Assembly: GCF_039543525.1 (NCBI RefSeq)
Contig: NZ_BAABJX010000017.1
Coordinates: 1-64,000, forward strand
DNA from: Algivirga pacifica
GTDB lineage: Bacteria; Bacteroidota; Bacteroidia; Cytophagales; Flammeovirgaceae
Direction of reading: 5' to 3'
Length of the DNA: 64,000 bases
Below the pieces are notes generated by a model. It was given only the letters and a program-made list of their open reading frames with translations. It was not told the origin of the DNA and ran no database searches. Position numbers and translations under genes: made by a program. Positions 49,726 through 58,506 of the stretch are shown piece after piece. How positions within the stretch are numbered: the stretch's first letter is position 1; every line of letters starts with the position of its first letter.

Positions 49726-49767
49726 GAAAGACCCTTCTGGCTTTGCTGGGAGGGTTCTTTCTTTTTA
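49726..49767 (+). terminator. Terminator of susCDE operon 2
   Basis: GACCCTTCTGGC pairs with GCTGGGAGGGTTC (with G-T pairs) and is followed by TTTCTTTTT. It corresponds to the terminator of operon 1. Confidence 0.8.
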
Positions 49768-49791
49768 ATGAAGAATGAAGAATGAAGAATG
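49768..49791 (+). repeat. AATGAAG heptamer array (3.5 units)
   Basis: Short tandem 7-bp repeat directly after the operon terminator. Related AATGAAGAATGAAG words occur near 4371. Confidence 0.8.
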
Positions 49792-49809
49792 TTTAATTAT
49801 TCTTCTCCT

Positions 49810-50000
49810 GCTCTAAGAGTTCAGGTTTTATCTTCTTGAAAGGCTGTGCTTTAGTATTTCCGAAAATAGATAAAACCGCTCTTAGAGCTTTTTTACGCAC
49901 CAAGCTTAGTGTATAGTGATTAGTCTAAGAGCGATTTTATCTATGAGGTGGGTGTGCGTTATTGATAAGGGAGAGCCGATAAAATCTGAACTCTTAGACT
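49810..50000. repeat. Four-arm structured element, copy 3 (diverged)
   Basis: It has the same four arms in the same order and spacing as copies 1 and 2, but the loops differ strongly. Where copies 1-2 have GTC in arm C and GAC in arm D, this copy has ATC and GAT, a compensatory change. Arm B (CCGCTC) now matches arm C (GAGCG) better than in copies 1-2. Confidence 0.82.
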
Positions 50001-50147
50001 AGTTGTGCGTCATTAACTGAAGATTGAAAATTAATCATTGAAAATTAACAAGCCCGAGACGAGCAGAAATGATGAGAAATAGTGGAAGCCTTCAATCGTA
50101 AATTGATGGTCTTTTTTTTGTCCTATATTTATTAAGTGCTTAAAATA

Positions 50148-50163
50148 CACGAAACCGATTGTG
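50148..50163. promoter_or_regulatory. LacI-type operator O1, operon 3
   Basis: CACGAAACCGATTGTG keeps the AANCGNTT core with one base changed from operon 2. Confidence 0.6.
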
Positions 50164-50475
50164 TTTATTTTTGTACTTTTTCAACTTACTGATAATTGGA
50201 TTGCTTAAAATTCATTAACTTTTCAACTGTTGTGACCTTATTCTATTTTATATTTCATTTTTTATCTATCTCTTTTTGTTTTACTGTAAATGCTTCTTTA
50301 AGGCTTAATTTAGCCTTTTTATACGCTTATAATGTAAAGTGGTTACTTTTTTCAGGAGAAGTGTGATTAGGCTACTTTTTGTTTGCATCCTCTTTTTTTA
50401 GGTATTTTTTGATGGATATTTAATTGTACTATTTGAAGAAAGTTGTGCTTTTTTAATATTTTTTTTAGAAAATAA

Positions 50476-50499
50476 TGCAATCGGTTGAATGTTGTTAAA
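50476..50499. promoter_or_regulatory. LacI-type operator-like site O2, operon 3
   Basis: TGCAATCGGTTGAA is unchanged, 262 bp before the susC start. The downstream TGTTAAA is also kept. Confidence 0.6.
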
Positions 50500-50737
50500 A
50501 TTCTTCAAAATGGGAGTTTTTTAGTGGTTGTGGGGATGGTTTTAAGAATTGGACAGGTAATGATGATTATTGAAATATTAGGGAGAAGTCCGTACGTATG
50601 TATTGCTGATTGGCTAAGAATAGTACAATAGACACCTTTTGAAGCTAAATAAAAAATCAGAATAAAAGACGGAAAACACTTTTCGTTGAAAACAGAACAG
50701 CATTAACTGTTTATCTATATCATAAACTATCTTATAT

Positions 50738-53700
50738 ATGAGAACCACACTACAAACCATGTATAGCATATTCTTCTTGATGATGCTATACCTTTTACCA
50801 GCTCAACTATGGGCACAAGAAGGCGCAATCAGTGGCCGTGTGCTGGATGAAATGGGAGAACCTTTGCCAGGGGTATCCATTGTAATTAAAGGAACGACGA
50901 AAGGAGCCGCGACAGACTTTGATGGAAACTTTCAGCTATTATTAAATCAAGGAGAGGATGTGCTAACCGTTAGCTACATCGGATATATCTCTACAGAAGT
51001 AGTCGTAGGAAATCAGACAAACTTTACGATTCAACTAAAGCCAGATGTAGATCAATTGGAAGAGGTGGTCGTGATTGGTTACGGTTCAGTTAAGAAAGAT
51101 GACTTAACGGGTTCGGTACAATCGGTGACGGCAGCCGACTTTAACCAAGGGGCGATTACTTCACCTCAGGAATTGGTAAACGGTAAGATGCCGGGGGTAC
51201 AAATTGTCAACTCTGGTGGTGCACCGGGAGCAGGAGCAACTATCCGTATCCGTGGAGGGTCTTCTTTGAACGCATCCAATGACCCATTGATCATTATTGA
51301 TGGTGTACCAGTAGCTAACGATGGGGTAAACGGTATGAGAAACCCGTTGAATACCATCAACCCGAATGATATTGAGACCTTTACGGTATTGAAAGATGCT
51401 TCGGCAACGGCCATCTATGGTTCAAGAGCCTCTAACGGTGTGATTATCATTACGACGAAGAAAGGTAGTCAGGGTGGATTGACCGTTGATTATGCCGGTA
51501 AGGTATCGGTTTCTACACCAACGAAATTTGTAGATGTATTGGACGGAGATACCTATAGAAATACATTAACCAATGCGATTGAGCAAGGCTTGATTACTGA
51601 CAATGGTGCTTTGGGCCTAATGGGTGATGCGAACACGGATTGGCAAAGCCAAATCTACAGAACCGCAGTAAGTACAGATCACAATGTTTCTGTAGCGGGT
51701 AGTATTGCAGATGCAGTACCATTCAGAACGTCTGTGGGATATAGCAATAATAACGGGGTATTGAAAGGTGATCAGGTGGAAAGAACTACTTTAGCGTTGA
51801 ACCTGACACCGACATTATTAAATGAGCGCTTGAAGGTCAATACGTCGATTAAGTATGCACACTTGAACAACAAGTTTGCGAATCAGGGAGCAATTGGTAG
51901 TGCGTTGGCAATGGACCCAACACAACCGATTATGATGGAGCAAGATGGAGAAGAGGTATTCTTTAACTGGGGAAATGTATTGGCTCCTAGAAACCCATTG
52001 GCGCAGTTGGAGTATCATGATGACCGTTCGACAGTAGGACGTTTGATTGGTAATGTGCAGTTGGATTATAAATTCCACTTCCTGCCAGAACTGAAAGCTA
52101 ACCTGAATGTTGGTTTGGACCGCTCGACTTCTAATGGAGAAGTGCAGGTTGATAAGAGAGCAAGCTATGATAATGTAATTGCTGAAATGGGTAGTGGTAC
52201 GTATAAAGCATACAATCAGGTGAAAACCAATAAGCTATTGGATTTCTATATGCAATATGCTCGTGAGTTTGGAGAGTCTCGATTTGATGTGATGGCGGGA
52301 TACTCTTACCAACACTTCCACAGAAGAGATGAGAATGGAGCGGAGATCTTCGTAGATCTACCAGAGTCTGCAGGAGCAGAGCGTATCCGTTCAGAAGCAA
52401 GAAACTATGAAACAGAGAACTACTTGATCTCGTTCTTCGGTAGAGCAAACTACTCCTTGAAAGACAAGTACTTGGTGACTGCGACTTTGAGACAGGATGG
52501 TTCTTCAAGATTCTCGGCAGAAAACAGATGGGGCTTGTTCCCTGCCTTGGCTTTTGGTTGGAACATGAAGAAAGAAGGTTTCCTGGAGATGGTGGAGCAA
52601 ATCTCTGCCTTGAAGTTTAGAGCAGGTTACGGGGTGACCGGACAGCAAGATATCTTTGGTCAGGACTATGCACACTTCGGAACATATTCTACAGGTCAGC
52701 CATATGCACAATATGTGATGATGGACCAAAATGGAAATCCTCAAACCTACATTGACGAGAATGGAGAGGAGCAGCTATACCTTACGTTGAGACCAAATGC
52801 TTACAACAGCAACCTGAAGTGGGAAGAGACGGAGACCTATAACATTGGTTTGGATTATGGTCTATTTGATGACCGCTTCACAGGTACCTTGGAAGCTTAC
52901 TACAAGAAGTCCAACGATCTATTGAACGTGACGGATGTAGCGGCAGGATCCAACTTTAGTAACCGTGTGATCGGTAACGTGGGGAACATCGAGATCAAAG
53001 GTTTGGAATTTGCTATGGATGCCAAGCTAGTGACGACAGAAGATCTGTTCTGGAGTATGGGTATCAACGCAACATATACAGATCGTAAAGTAACGCAGTT
53101 GACAGCCGTAGACTCAGAGAACTTTATTGGTGTATTCACAGGTGGTGTAGCCGGTGGTACTGGGGTATATTCACAGATCCATACGGTAGGCCAGGCACCA
53201 AACACCTTCTTCCTATACCAACAAGTATATGATGAGAATGGTAATCCAATCAACGGAATGTATGTAGACCAGAATGGTGATGGTAAATTGAACGAGCAAG
53301 ACTTGGTACACTTCAAGCAGCCAGCACCAATTGTGATGATTGGTTTGAATACCAACCTTTCTTATAAGAAGTTTGAGTTCTCCGCTTCTGGTAGAGCTAA
53401 CCTGGGTAACTATGTGTACAATAACATCCACTCTAACTCTGCATACAACGGTATCTCGCCAACAGGTGACTTCCTGGCGAACATCAACGAGAGCGTTTTG
53501 GAGAATAACTTCACCAGCATCCAATTATTGTCAGATTACTTCGTGAGAGATGCTTCTTTCTTCCGATTGGACAACGTTTCGGTAGGCTATAATATCGAGT
53601 CGCTATTGGGAGAGAAAGTAAATGCAAGGGTACACGGTTCAGTAAACAACGTATTCGTATTGACTAAATACGATGGTATGGACCCTGAGATCTCAGGAGG

Positions 53701-53764
53701 TATTGACAATAACTTCTACCCAAGACCTAGAACGTATACCCTAGGCCTAAATGTAACATTCTAA
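50738..53764 (+). CDS. susC: SusC/RagA-type TonB-dependent transporter, operon 3
   Basis: The 1008-residue transporter is the most diverged of the three tandem paralogues. Signal peptide (ending LWAQ), regulatory-like domain, EEVVVIGYGSVKKDDLTGSV segment, plug, barrel ending GLNVTF. Plug and N-terminal domain remain close to operons 1 and 2, while the barrel-loop regions (for example residues 265-290, 410-430 and 530-560) differ, indicating a different ligand. Confidence 0.95.
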   Translation: MRTTLQTMYSIFFLMMLYLLPAQLWAQEGAISGRVLDEMGEPLPGVSIVIKGTTKGAATDFDGNFQLLLNQGEDVLTVSYIGYISTEVVVGNQTNFTIQLKPDVDQLEEVVVIGYGSVKKDDLTGSVQSVTAADFNQGAITSPQELVNGKMPGVQIVNSGGAPGAGATIRIRGGSSLNASNDPLIIIDGVPVANDGVNGMRNPLNTINPNDIETFTVLKDASATAIYGSRASNGVIIITTKKGSQGGLTVDYAGKVSVSTPTKFVDVLDGDTYRNTLTNAIEQGLITDNGALGLMGDANTDWQSQIYRTAVSTDHNVSVAGSIADAVPFRTSVGYSNNNGVLKGDQVERTTLALNLTPTLLNERLKVNTSIKYAHLNNKFANQGAIGSALAMDPTQPIMMEQDGEEVFFNWGNVLAPRNPLAQLEYHDDRSTVGRLIGNVQLDYKFHFLPELKANLNVGLDRSTSNGEVQVDKRASYDNVIAEMGSGTYKAYNQVKTNKLLDFYMQYAREFGESRFDVMAGYSYQHFHRRDENGAEIFVDLPESAGAERIRSEARNYETENYLISFFGRANYSLKDKYLVTATLRQDGSSRFSAENRWGLFPALAFGWNMKKEGFLEMVEQISALKFRAGYGVTGQQDIFGQDYAHFGTYSTGQPYAQYVMMDQNGNPQTYIDENGEEQLYLTLRPNAYNSNLKWEETETYNIGLDYGLFDDRFTGTLEAYYKKSNDLLNVTDVAAGSNFSNRVIGNVGNIEIKGLEFAMDAKLVTTEDLFWSMGINATYTDRKVTQLTAVDSENFIGVFTGGVAGGTGVYSQIHTVGQAPNTFFLYQQVYDENGNPINGMYVDQNGDGKLNEQDLVHFKQPAPIVMIGLNTNLSYKKFEFSASGRANLGNYVYNNIHSNSAYNGISPTGDFLANINESVLENNFTSIQLLSDYFVRDASFFRLDNVSVGYNIESLLGEKVNARVHGSVNNVFVLTKYDGMDPEISGGIDNNFYPRPRTYTLGLNVTF

Positions 53765-53782
53765 ACGACTAACAGACTAGAA

Positions 53783-55402
53783 ATGAAACTATCAAATCTA
53801 TATAATAAATTGACGAAAGCGGTGATCTTGACCGCCGCTTTGTCTACTACATCATGTCTTAGCCACTTGGATGTGGAGCCTATCGATGAGAACCTATCCA
53901 CTGCCGATAAGGTATATGATAGCGAGGAAAGCTTGCAGTCAGGCTTGAATAAGGTGTATGCTGGATTCGTGATTGGGGGTAATGCCCAAGGCGATGGTGA
54001 TCCGGACGTAGCAGGTTTTGACGGAGGTAAGAGTGTGTACTGGAGACAGTTCTTTAACCTACAAGAGTTGCCAACGGATGAGATGAAAAATGCTTGGGCA
54101 GGAGACCCTGAGTTGCCAGAGTTATCTCGCTTGGCATGGGGTAGCTCCAATGCTTCTATTCGTACGCTATACTACCGTATTTTCTATCAAATAACATTGG
54201 CGAATGAGTTTGCTCGTCAGGCAAAGGTTTATGGTGGAGACTTTGAAGAAACACCAAGAATGATCGCTGAGGCGAGATTCCTAAGAGCATTGGCGTATAC
54301 ACACGCTTTGGACTTCTTTGGGAACAAGGTTCCTAAGGTGATGGAAGAAGATGGTGTAGGTGCTTTTCTTCCTCCTCAGTTTGGGGAGAGTGAAAGAGGT
54401 ACAGAGCTGTTTGATCATATCGAGTCGGAGTTGATCGCTATTCAGGATGATTTACTGCCTGCAAAAGCCAACTATGTAGGACAGGCAAACCAAGTAGCAG
54501 CAAAAATGCTTTTGGCAAAACTATACCTAAACCATGCCGTGTATAGAGGCGCAGAGGAGATCGCTTACTTTGAGAAAGCAAAAGTGTTGGTGAATGATAT
54601 CCTAACAAGTGGTTACCGCTTGATGGGTGCTTCTGATGCTCAGGCAGGAGACCAAGTATCACCTTACGAGCTAAACTTCACGGCTGACAACTATACTTCG
54701 GATGAGATTATCTTTGCTTTCACAGTAGATGGGAAGTACTCACAGTCATGGGGAGGAATGACCTTCATTATGAACGCTGGAGCATCTGCAGCAATGAAAG
54801 AGTTTACTGGTGTTGACGGATGGGGTGGTAACAGAACGACTCCCATGCTAGTCGATAAGTTTGAGGACAATGATGACCGTGCACTTTGGTTTACAGAAGG
54901 TCACCAAAAGGAGATGGATGAGTTGATGAGCTTCACGGATGGTTACGGTGTCTTGAAGTACAAAAACCTAAACAGAGATTTCTCTAAACCACAAGACCAC
55001 AGCTTTGTATTCGTACATACAGATATTCCAGTATTCAGATTGTCAGATGCCATGCTAATGGCAGCAGAGCTGGAAGCAAGAACAGGAGGACTGACTGCTG
55101 AAGGTTTGGAGTGGATCAATACGGTAAGAAGGAGAGCGAATACTTCTGAGAAGACATTGGCAGAGGTACAGGCAGAAGGTACACTAGACTTTATCTTGGA
55201 TGAAAGAGCAAGAGAGCTGTACTGGGAAGGACACCGTAGAACAGACTTGATTCGTTTCGGTAAATTCATCGACGGATACCAATGGTCATTCAAAGGCGGT
55301 GTAGCAGAAGGAACTTCAGTAAACCAACGCTATGAGTTGATGCCGATTCCTCCAAGTGACTTGAATGCGAATCCGAACCTTACACAGAATTTCGATTACT
55401 AG
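53783..55402 (+). CDS. susD: SusD/RagB-type surface glycan-binding lipoprotein, operon 3
   Basis: The 539-residue lipoprotein has lipobox TTSC (Cys25). It has the RFLRALAYTHALDFFGNKVP segment and the C-terminal LDFILDERARELYWEGHRRTDLIRFGKF signature. Its end, PIPPSDLNANPNLTQN, is as in the paralogues. More diverged than the SusD pair of operons 1 and 2; it probably binds a related but distinct glycan. Confidence 0.95.
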   Translation: MKLSNLYNKLTKAVILTAALSTTSCLSHLDVEPIDENLSTADKVYDSEESLQSGLNKVYAGFVIGGNAQGDGDPDVAGFDGGKSVYWRQFFNLQELPTDEMKNAWAGDPELPELSRLAWGSSNASIRTLYYRIFYQITLANEFARQAKVYGGDFEETPRMIAEARFLRALAYTHALDFFGNKVPKVMEEDGVGAFLPPQFGESERGTELFDHIESELIAIQDDLLPAKANYVGQANQVAAKMLLAKLYLNHAVYRGAEEIAYFEKAKVLVNDILTSGYRLMGASDAQAGDQVSPYELNFTADNYTSDEIIFAFTVDGKYSQSWGGMTFIMNAGASAAMKEFTGVDGWGGNRTTPMLVDKFEDNDDRALWFTEGHQKEMDELMSFTDGYGVLKYKNLNRDFSKPQDHSFVFVHTDIPVFRLSDAMLMAAELEARTGGLTAEGLEWINTVRRRANTSEKTLAEVQAEGTLDFILDERARELYWEGHRRTDLIRFGKFIDGYQWSFKGGVAEGTSVNQRYELMPIPPSDLNANPNLTQNFDY

Positions 55403-55411
55403 TGATTCAGT

Positions 55412-55464
55412 GGCTAGGGATTGGCGGTTAGTAAAGCAGTTTAACCAACCCCCAATCCCTAACC
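55412..55464 (+). promoter_or_regulatory. susD-susE intercistronic hairpin, operon 3
   Basis: GGCTAGGGATTGGCGGTTA pairs imperfectly with TAACCAACCCCCAATCCCTA (55442 on) around an 11-nt loop. Third unrelated hairpin sequence at the same place, 10-60 bp after the susD stop. Confidence 0.65.
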
Positions 55465-55485
55465 CCCAACCCCTTAAAAAAATCA

Positions 55486-56598
55486 ATGATGAACAAACTA
55501 TATAACTGCTCAGTAGCCATCGTATTGGGTCTATTGGCAACCATGACCGCTTGTACAGAACAGGTTGTTAAACCACAAGTACTGGCAGAAGAGGATCGAG
55601 TAGCACCAGCTATGACGATAGAAGAAGGGATCTCTATTGTTTTGGGAGAAGAGAATATTGGAGAAAGTATGCTCTTTACGTGGAACCCGGAAAATATCGG
55701 AGTAGATGTGCCGGTAAGCTACCGTTTGGAAGCAGCTCCAGCAGGAACGGACTTTGCTGATGCCAAAGAGTGGGCAATCACGAATATCACAGAAGCAGAA
55801 GTAGCACACAAAGACTTGAATAATGACCTACAGGCTTGGGGACTGGAGGTTGGTCAGGCGCATATGATTGAGTTGAGAGTAGTGGTTTCTTTTGCGCAAG
55901 GAACCAACTTTGAAAGCTTGAGCTCTGAGCCAATGACAATGAATATCACTCCTTGGGCTGATGCAGATGCTTATCCGGAGCAACTATATCTGGCAGGATC
56001 TTTTCAGGGATGGAATAATGCCAATGAGCACACGGTATTAAAGCCTATAGGAGTAGGAATTTTTGAAGGGACATATCTATTCCATGAGTCAACGACCTAT
56101 TTCAAGATTCTGACGAAAAAAGGCAGCTGGGATTCTCAACTAGGAGAAAGAGGAACAGTGGATGGAATTCTTGATCATAATGATGGTTCAGATCCTGATC
56201 CTTTAGTAGTGGAAGGTATGGGGTATTATACAATTCGTGTAGACCTACTGACAAAAGTTTATTCGATCTCAAAAGTAGAAAATACTTGGTCTATTGTAGG
56301 AAGTGCCTTGACAGGTAATGATGATGGATGGGGACAAGACATTCAGATGGATTTTACAAATGACGGAACAAGTCTACTATATACAGCAACTGTAGATTTA
56401 CATGCAGGTTTTGTATGGAAGTTCCGATTCAATAAGGGATGGGACTTGAACCTTGGAGATGGAGATACTGATGGCGTTTTGGAGATAAACGGTTATGGTA
56501 ATGACATTACTGTAGAGGAGTCAGGCCTCTACACGATCACGTTAGATGTTACTAAATTTGCAGAGAGTATTTATACTTATACAATCGAGAAGAATTAG
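55486..56598 (+). CDS. susE: SusE-type starch-binding lipoprotein, operon 3
   Basis: The 370-residue protein has lipobox MTAC (Cys23). SusE domain, then a binding domain beginning LYLAGSFQGWNNANE that keeps the FKILTKKGSWDSQLGERG block, then a second domain WSIVGSALTGNDDGWGQDIQ that differs from operons 1 and 2 but keeps WDLNLGDGDTDGVL. It probably has the same role with changed specificity. Confidence 0.9.
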   Translation: MMNKLYNCSVAIVLGLLATMTACTEQVVKPQVLAEEDRVAPAMTIEEGISIVLGEENIGESMLFTWNPENIGVDVPVSYRLEAAPAGTDFADAKEWAITNITEAEVAHKDLNNDLQAWGLEVGQAHMIELRVVVSFAQGTNFESLSSEPMTMNITPWADADAYPEQLYLAGSFQGWNNANEHTVLKPIGVGIFEGTYLFHESTTYFKILTKKGSWDSQLGERGTVDGILDHNDGSDPDPLVVEGMGYYTIRVDLLTKVYSISKVENTWSIVGSALTGNDDGWGQDIQMDFTNDGTSLLYTATVDLHAGFVWKFRFNKGWDLNLGDGDTDGVLEINGYGNDITVEESGLYTITLDVTKFAESIYTYTIEKN

Positions 56599-56642
56599 AG
56601 CTTTTATTTCTATAAAATAATAAGCAGAAATATAATACAGAT

Positions 56643-56690
56643 AAAATGAGTCATCATTGAATAGCAATATTCAGGATGACTCATTTTTTA
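56643..56690 (+). terminator. Terminator of susCDE operon 3
   Basis: AAATGAGTCATC (56643-56654) and GATGACTCATTT (56675-56686) pair perfectly and run into Ts. The arm shares TGAGTCATC with the ends of the palindrome at 34434-34757. Confidence 0.85.
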
Positions 56691-56990
56691 TGATCTATGT
56701 TATCGTTTTATGGCCGTACTATTTATCTAAGTAAAAGATCGATTAATAAATCTCCTTGCTATTGTGAGTTCATAGAGGATTGTTATTTTTGGGGAGAACA
56801 TAACCAAGTAACATTTGTTTAATCTTTATTAAAGAAATGTAGTTGTCGTATATAATTGGAGAAGGGAGTCCACCCGAAAACACGACATACTTAGTCTTAG
56901 CTACAATTAAGAGCTTGTTTGGAATATCGCCAAATAGGAGAAAAACCATCAACCAGTTACAAACATTACCACTAAGGAGGGAGACATTAT
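56691..56990. other. Gene-free interval before the flippase-like gene
   Basis: It contains a solo AGAGCTTGTTTGGAAT element end (56911-56926) and otherwise AT-rich DNA with the presumed promoter of the next gene. AAGGAGGG (56974-56981) lies nine bases before its ATG. No credible ORF. Confidence 0.6.
56974..56981 (+). promoter_or_regulatory. Shine-Dalgarno site AAGGAGGG
   Basis: A strong SD nine bases before the ATG at 56991 is unusual among the genes here, nearly all of which have AT-rich leaders without one. It fixes the start codon. Confidence 0.6.
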
Positions 56991-58088
56991 ATGGAGACCA
57001 ACGCACAGAAAATGCTCAAAAGCCTTAGCCCACGAAAAGTTATTTTACCAGTGCTCGTAGGGCTAGGAGCAATTATTTATCTCATGCTGTCAGACGATAA
57101 TATGGACTTTCAGGAGGTCAAGCAAGCTTTCAGTAGCCTTAATCCTTGGTGGGTAGGGGCTGCTTTGATTGTTTTGATTCTGAGAGACGCAGGGTATATG
57201 TATCGAATCAGACATCTGACCAGCAAAAAACTTTCTTGGAACTCCAGCTTTTTTGTCATTCTATTATGGGAGTTTGCTTCTGCCGTTACCCCGTCGGTTG
57301 TGGGAGGAACGGCTGTTGCCGTTTTTATAATGAATAGAGAAAAGATTGTTTTTGGTAAGGCATTGGCCTATGTGATGTTGACGGCATTGCTAGACAATAT
57401 TTTTTTCGTGGTAGCATCGATTTCAGTGATTCTACTGGCACAAGGGGATATTTTTCCTCCTGAGGCTAAATCTATTCCATTGCTGGGTTTTCACTTGAAC
57501 CTAGAGCAAGTCTTTCTGATCAGTGTTTTGTTGATTGCCACTTATACTGTGTTTATGGGATGGGGGTTATTTTTATCTCCGAAAACATTTAAGCGATTTT
57601 TGGGGTATCTCACTAAGTTTTCGTTCACGAAACGCTGGAGAAGAAGTGCTATTCGAAGTGGCAACGAGATGATTATCGCATCAAGGGAAATGAAAGGACA
57701 TTCCTATACCTATTGGGTACGGGCAACATTTTCTACCCTAATGATCTGGTCTGCCCGTTACTTGATGTTAAATTGCCTGATCAATGCTTTTACGCACTTT
57801 AACCTTTTGGATGTATCGTTTGATGAGTTGTATGAGCAGTTCTTGATCTTCTCCCGTCAGATCATCATGTGGATTGTGATGTTAGTATCTCCTACACCTG
57901 GTAGCTCTGGAACAGCAGAGTACTTCTTTGGAGAGTTCTTTGAAGAGTTCTTGGGAGTAGGAATCGTATTGGCAGTAGCGTTACTTTGGAGGTTATTAAC
58001 CTATTATGCTTATTTAATTGTAGGAATCTCCATTTTACCGAAATGGGTAAGTAAAGTATTTAGAACAAGAAAGCCATCCGTGCAATAG
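56991..58088 (+). CDS. Lysylphosphatidylglycerol-synthase-TM-region-like (UPF0104) membrane protein
   Basis: The 365-residue protein has about eight transmembrane segments matching the flippase-like half of MprF/UPF0104. Signatures: FQEVKQAFSSLNPWWVGAALIV (42-63), WEFASAVTPSVVGGTAVAVFIMNRE (90-114), and VSPTPGSSGTAEYFFGEFF near 300-318. There is no synthase domain, so lipid transfer or another membrane-lipid role is inferred. Monocistronic with strong SD and terminator. Confidence 0.9.
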   Translation: METNAQKMLKSLSPRKVILPVLVGLGAIIYLMLSDDNMDFQEVKQAFSSLNPWWVGAALIVLILRDAGYMYRIRHLTSKKLSWNSSFFVILLWEFASAVTPSVVGGTAVAVFIMNREKIVFGKALAYVMLTALLDNIFFVVASISVILLAQGDIFPPEAKSIPLLGFHLNLEQVFLISVLLIATYTVFMGWGLFLSPKTFKRFLGYLTKFSFTKRWRRSAIRSGNEMIIASREMKGHSYTYWVRATFSTLMIWSARYLMLNCLINAFTHFNLLDVSFDELYEQFLIFSRQIIMWIVMLVSPTPGSSGTAEYFFGEFFEEFLGVGIVLAVALLWRLLTYYAYLIVGISILPKWVSKVFRTRKPSVQ

Positions 58089-58122
58089 TCTGTTGAGGCA
58101 GCTTGCACCGTTACTTTATATG

Positions 58123-58164
58123 AAAAAAGGTAGTGCTGTTCCTTAGAATGGCACTACCTTTTTT
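58123..58164 (+). terminator. Intrinsic terminator of the flippase-like gene
   Basis: AAAAAAGGTAGTGC pairs with GCACTACCTTTTTT around a 14-nt loop. It is directly followed by the mosaic element. Confidence 0.85.
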
Positions 58165-58488
58165 GTTCATGATGTTTAATAGAGCTTCGCTCGTTCATAT
58201 TGTTTAGTTGTTGTACTTCAGCAGTTATTAAGTTTGAATAAATAACTGACAGTTGAGTCCATTACATGGAGTGTTCTGCGTGTCGTTGAGATTTTACAGT
58301 ACTACACTTTCTCAACAGCCCGGAGGGCTACTCAACGGAGCGAAGCTCTACTCAACGGCACGCAGTGCCACTCAACAAAGCGGGCTGGTAGTATGACGGT
58401 TATTTACTCAACCTTAATTACCGCTGAAATACGGTAATTTAACAACTAAACATCATGAACGAGCGAAGCTCAATTAAACATCATGAAC
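58165..58488. repeat. Nested palindromic mosaic element, copy 4, with hairpin modules
   Basis: The ends GTTCATGATGTTTA and AAACATCATGAAC are those of copies 1 and 3; the inside (GTTATTAAGTTTGAATA, TCCATTACATGG, GGTAGTATGACGG) is that of copy 2. The centre has three mini-hairpins: AGCCC-GGA-GGGCT (58317-58329), GAGC-GAA-GCTC (58338-58348) and GGCAC-GCA-GTGCC (58357-58369). They are separated by ACTCAAC linkers, at about 20 bp pitch. GAGCGAAGCTC recurs at 58461. Confidence 0.82.
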
Positions 58489-58506
58489 AAAAGCGAACTT
58501 CATATA

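Larger units (their letters stand above)
50024..50703 (+). promoter_or_regulatory. Long regulatory leader of susCDE operon 3
   Basis: The stretch starts with a single AT-rich arm (ATTGAAAATTAATCATTGAA) and then repeats the order seen upstream of operons 1 and 2: O1 (50148-50163), AATTGTACTATT near 50423, and O2 (50476-50499). No ORF. Confidence 0.6.

Noticed and set aside
36610..56598. Complete polysaccharide utilisation locus
   Set aside because: No glycoside hydrolase, polysaccharide lyase or regulator gene is present, so only the uptake/binding part can be claimed.
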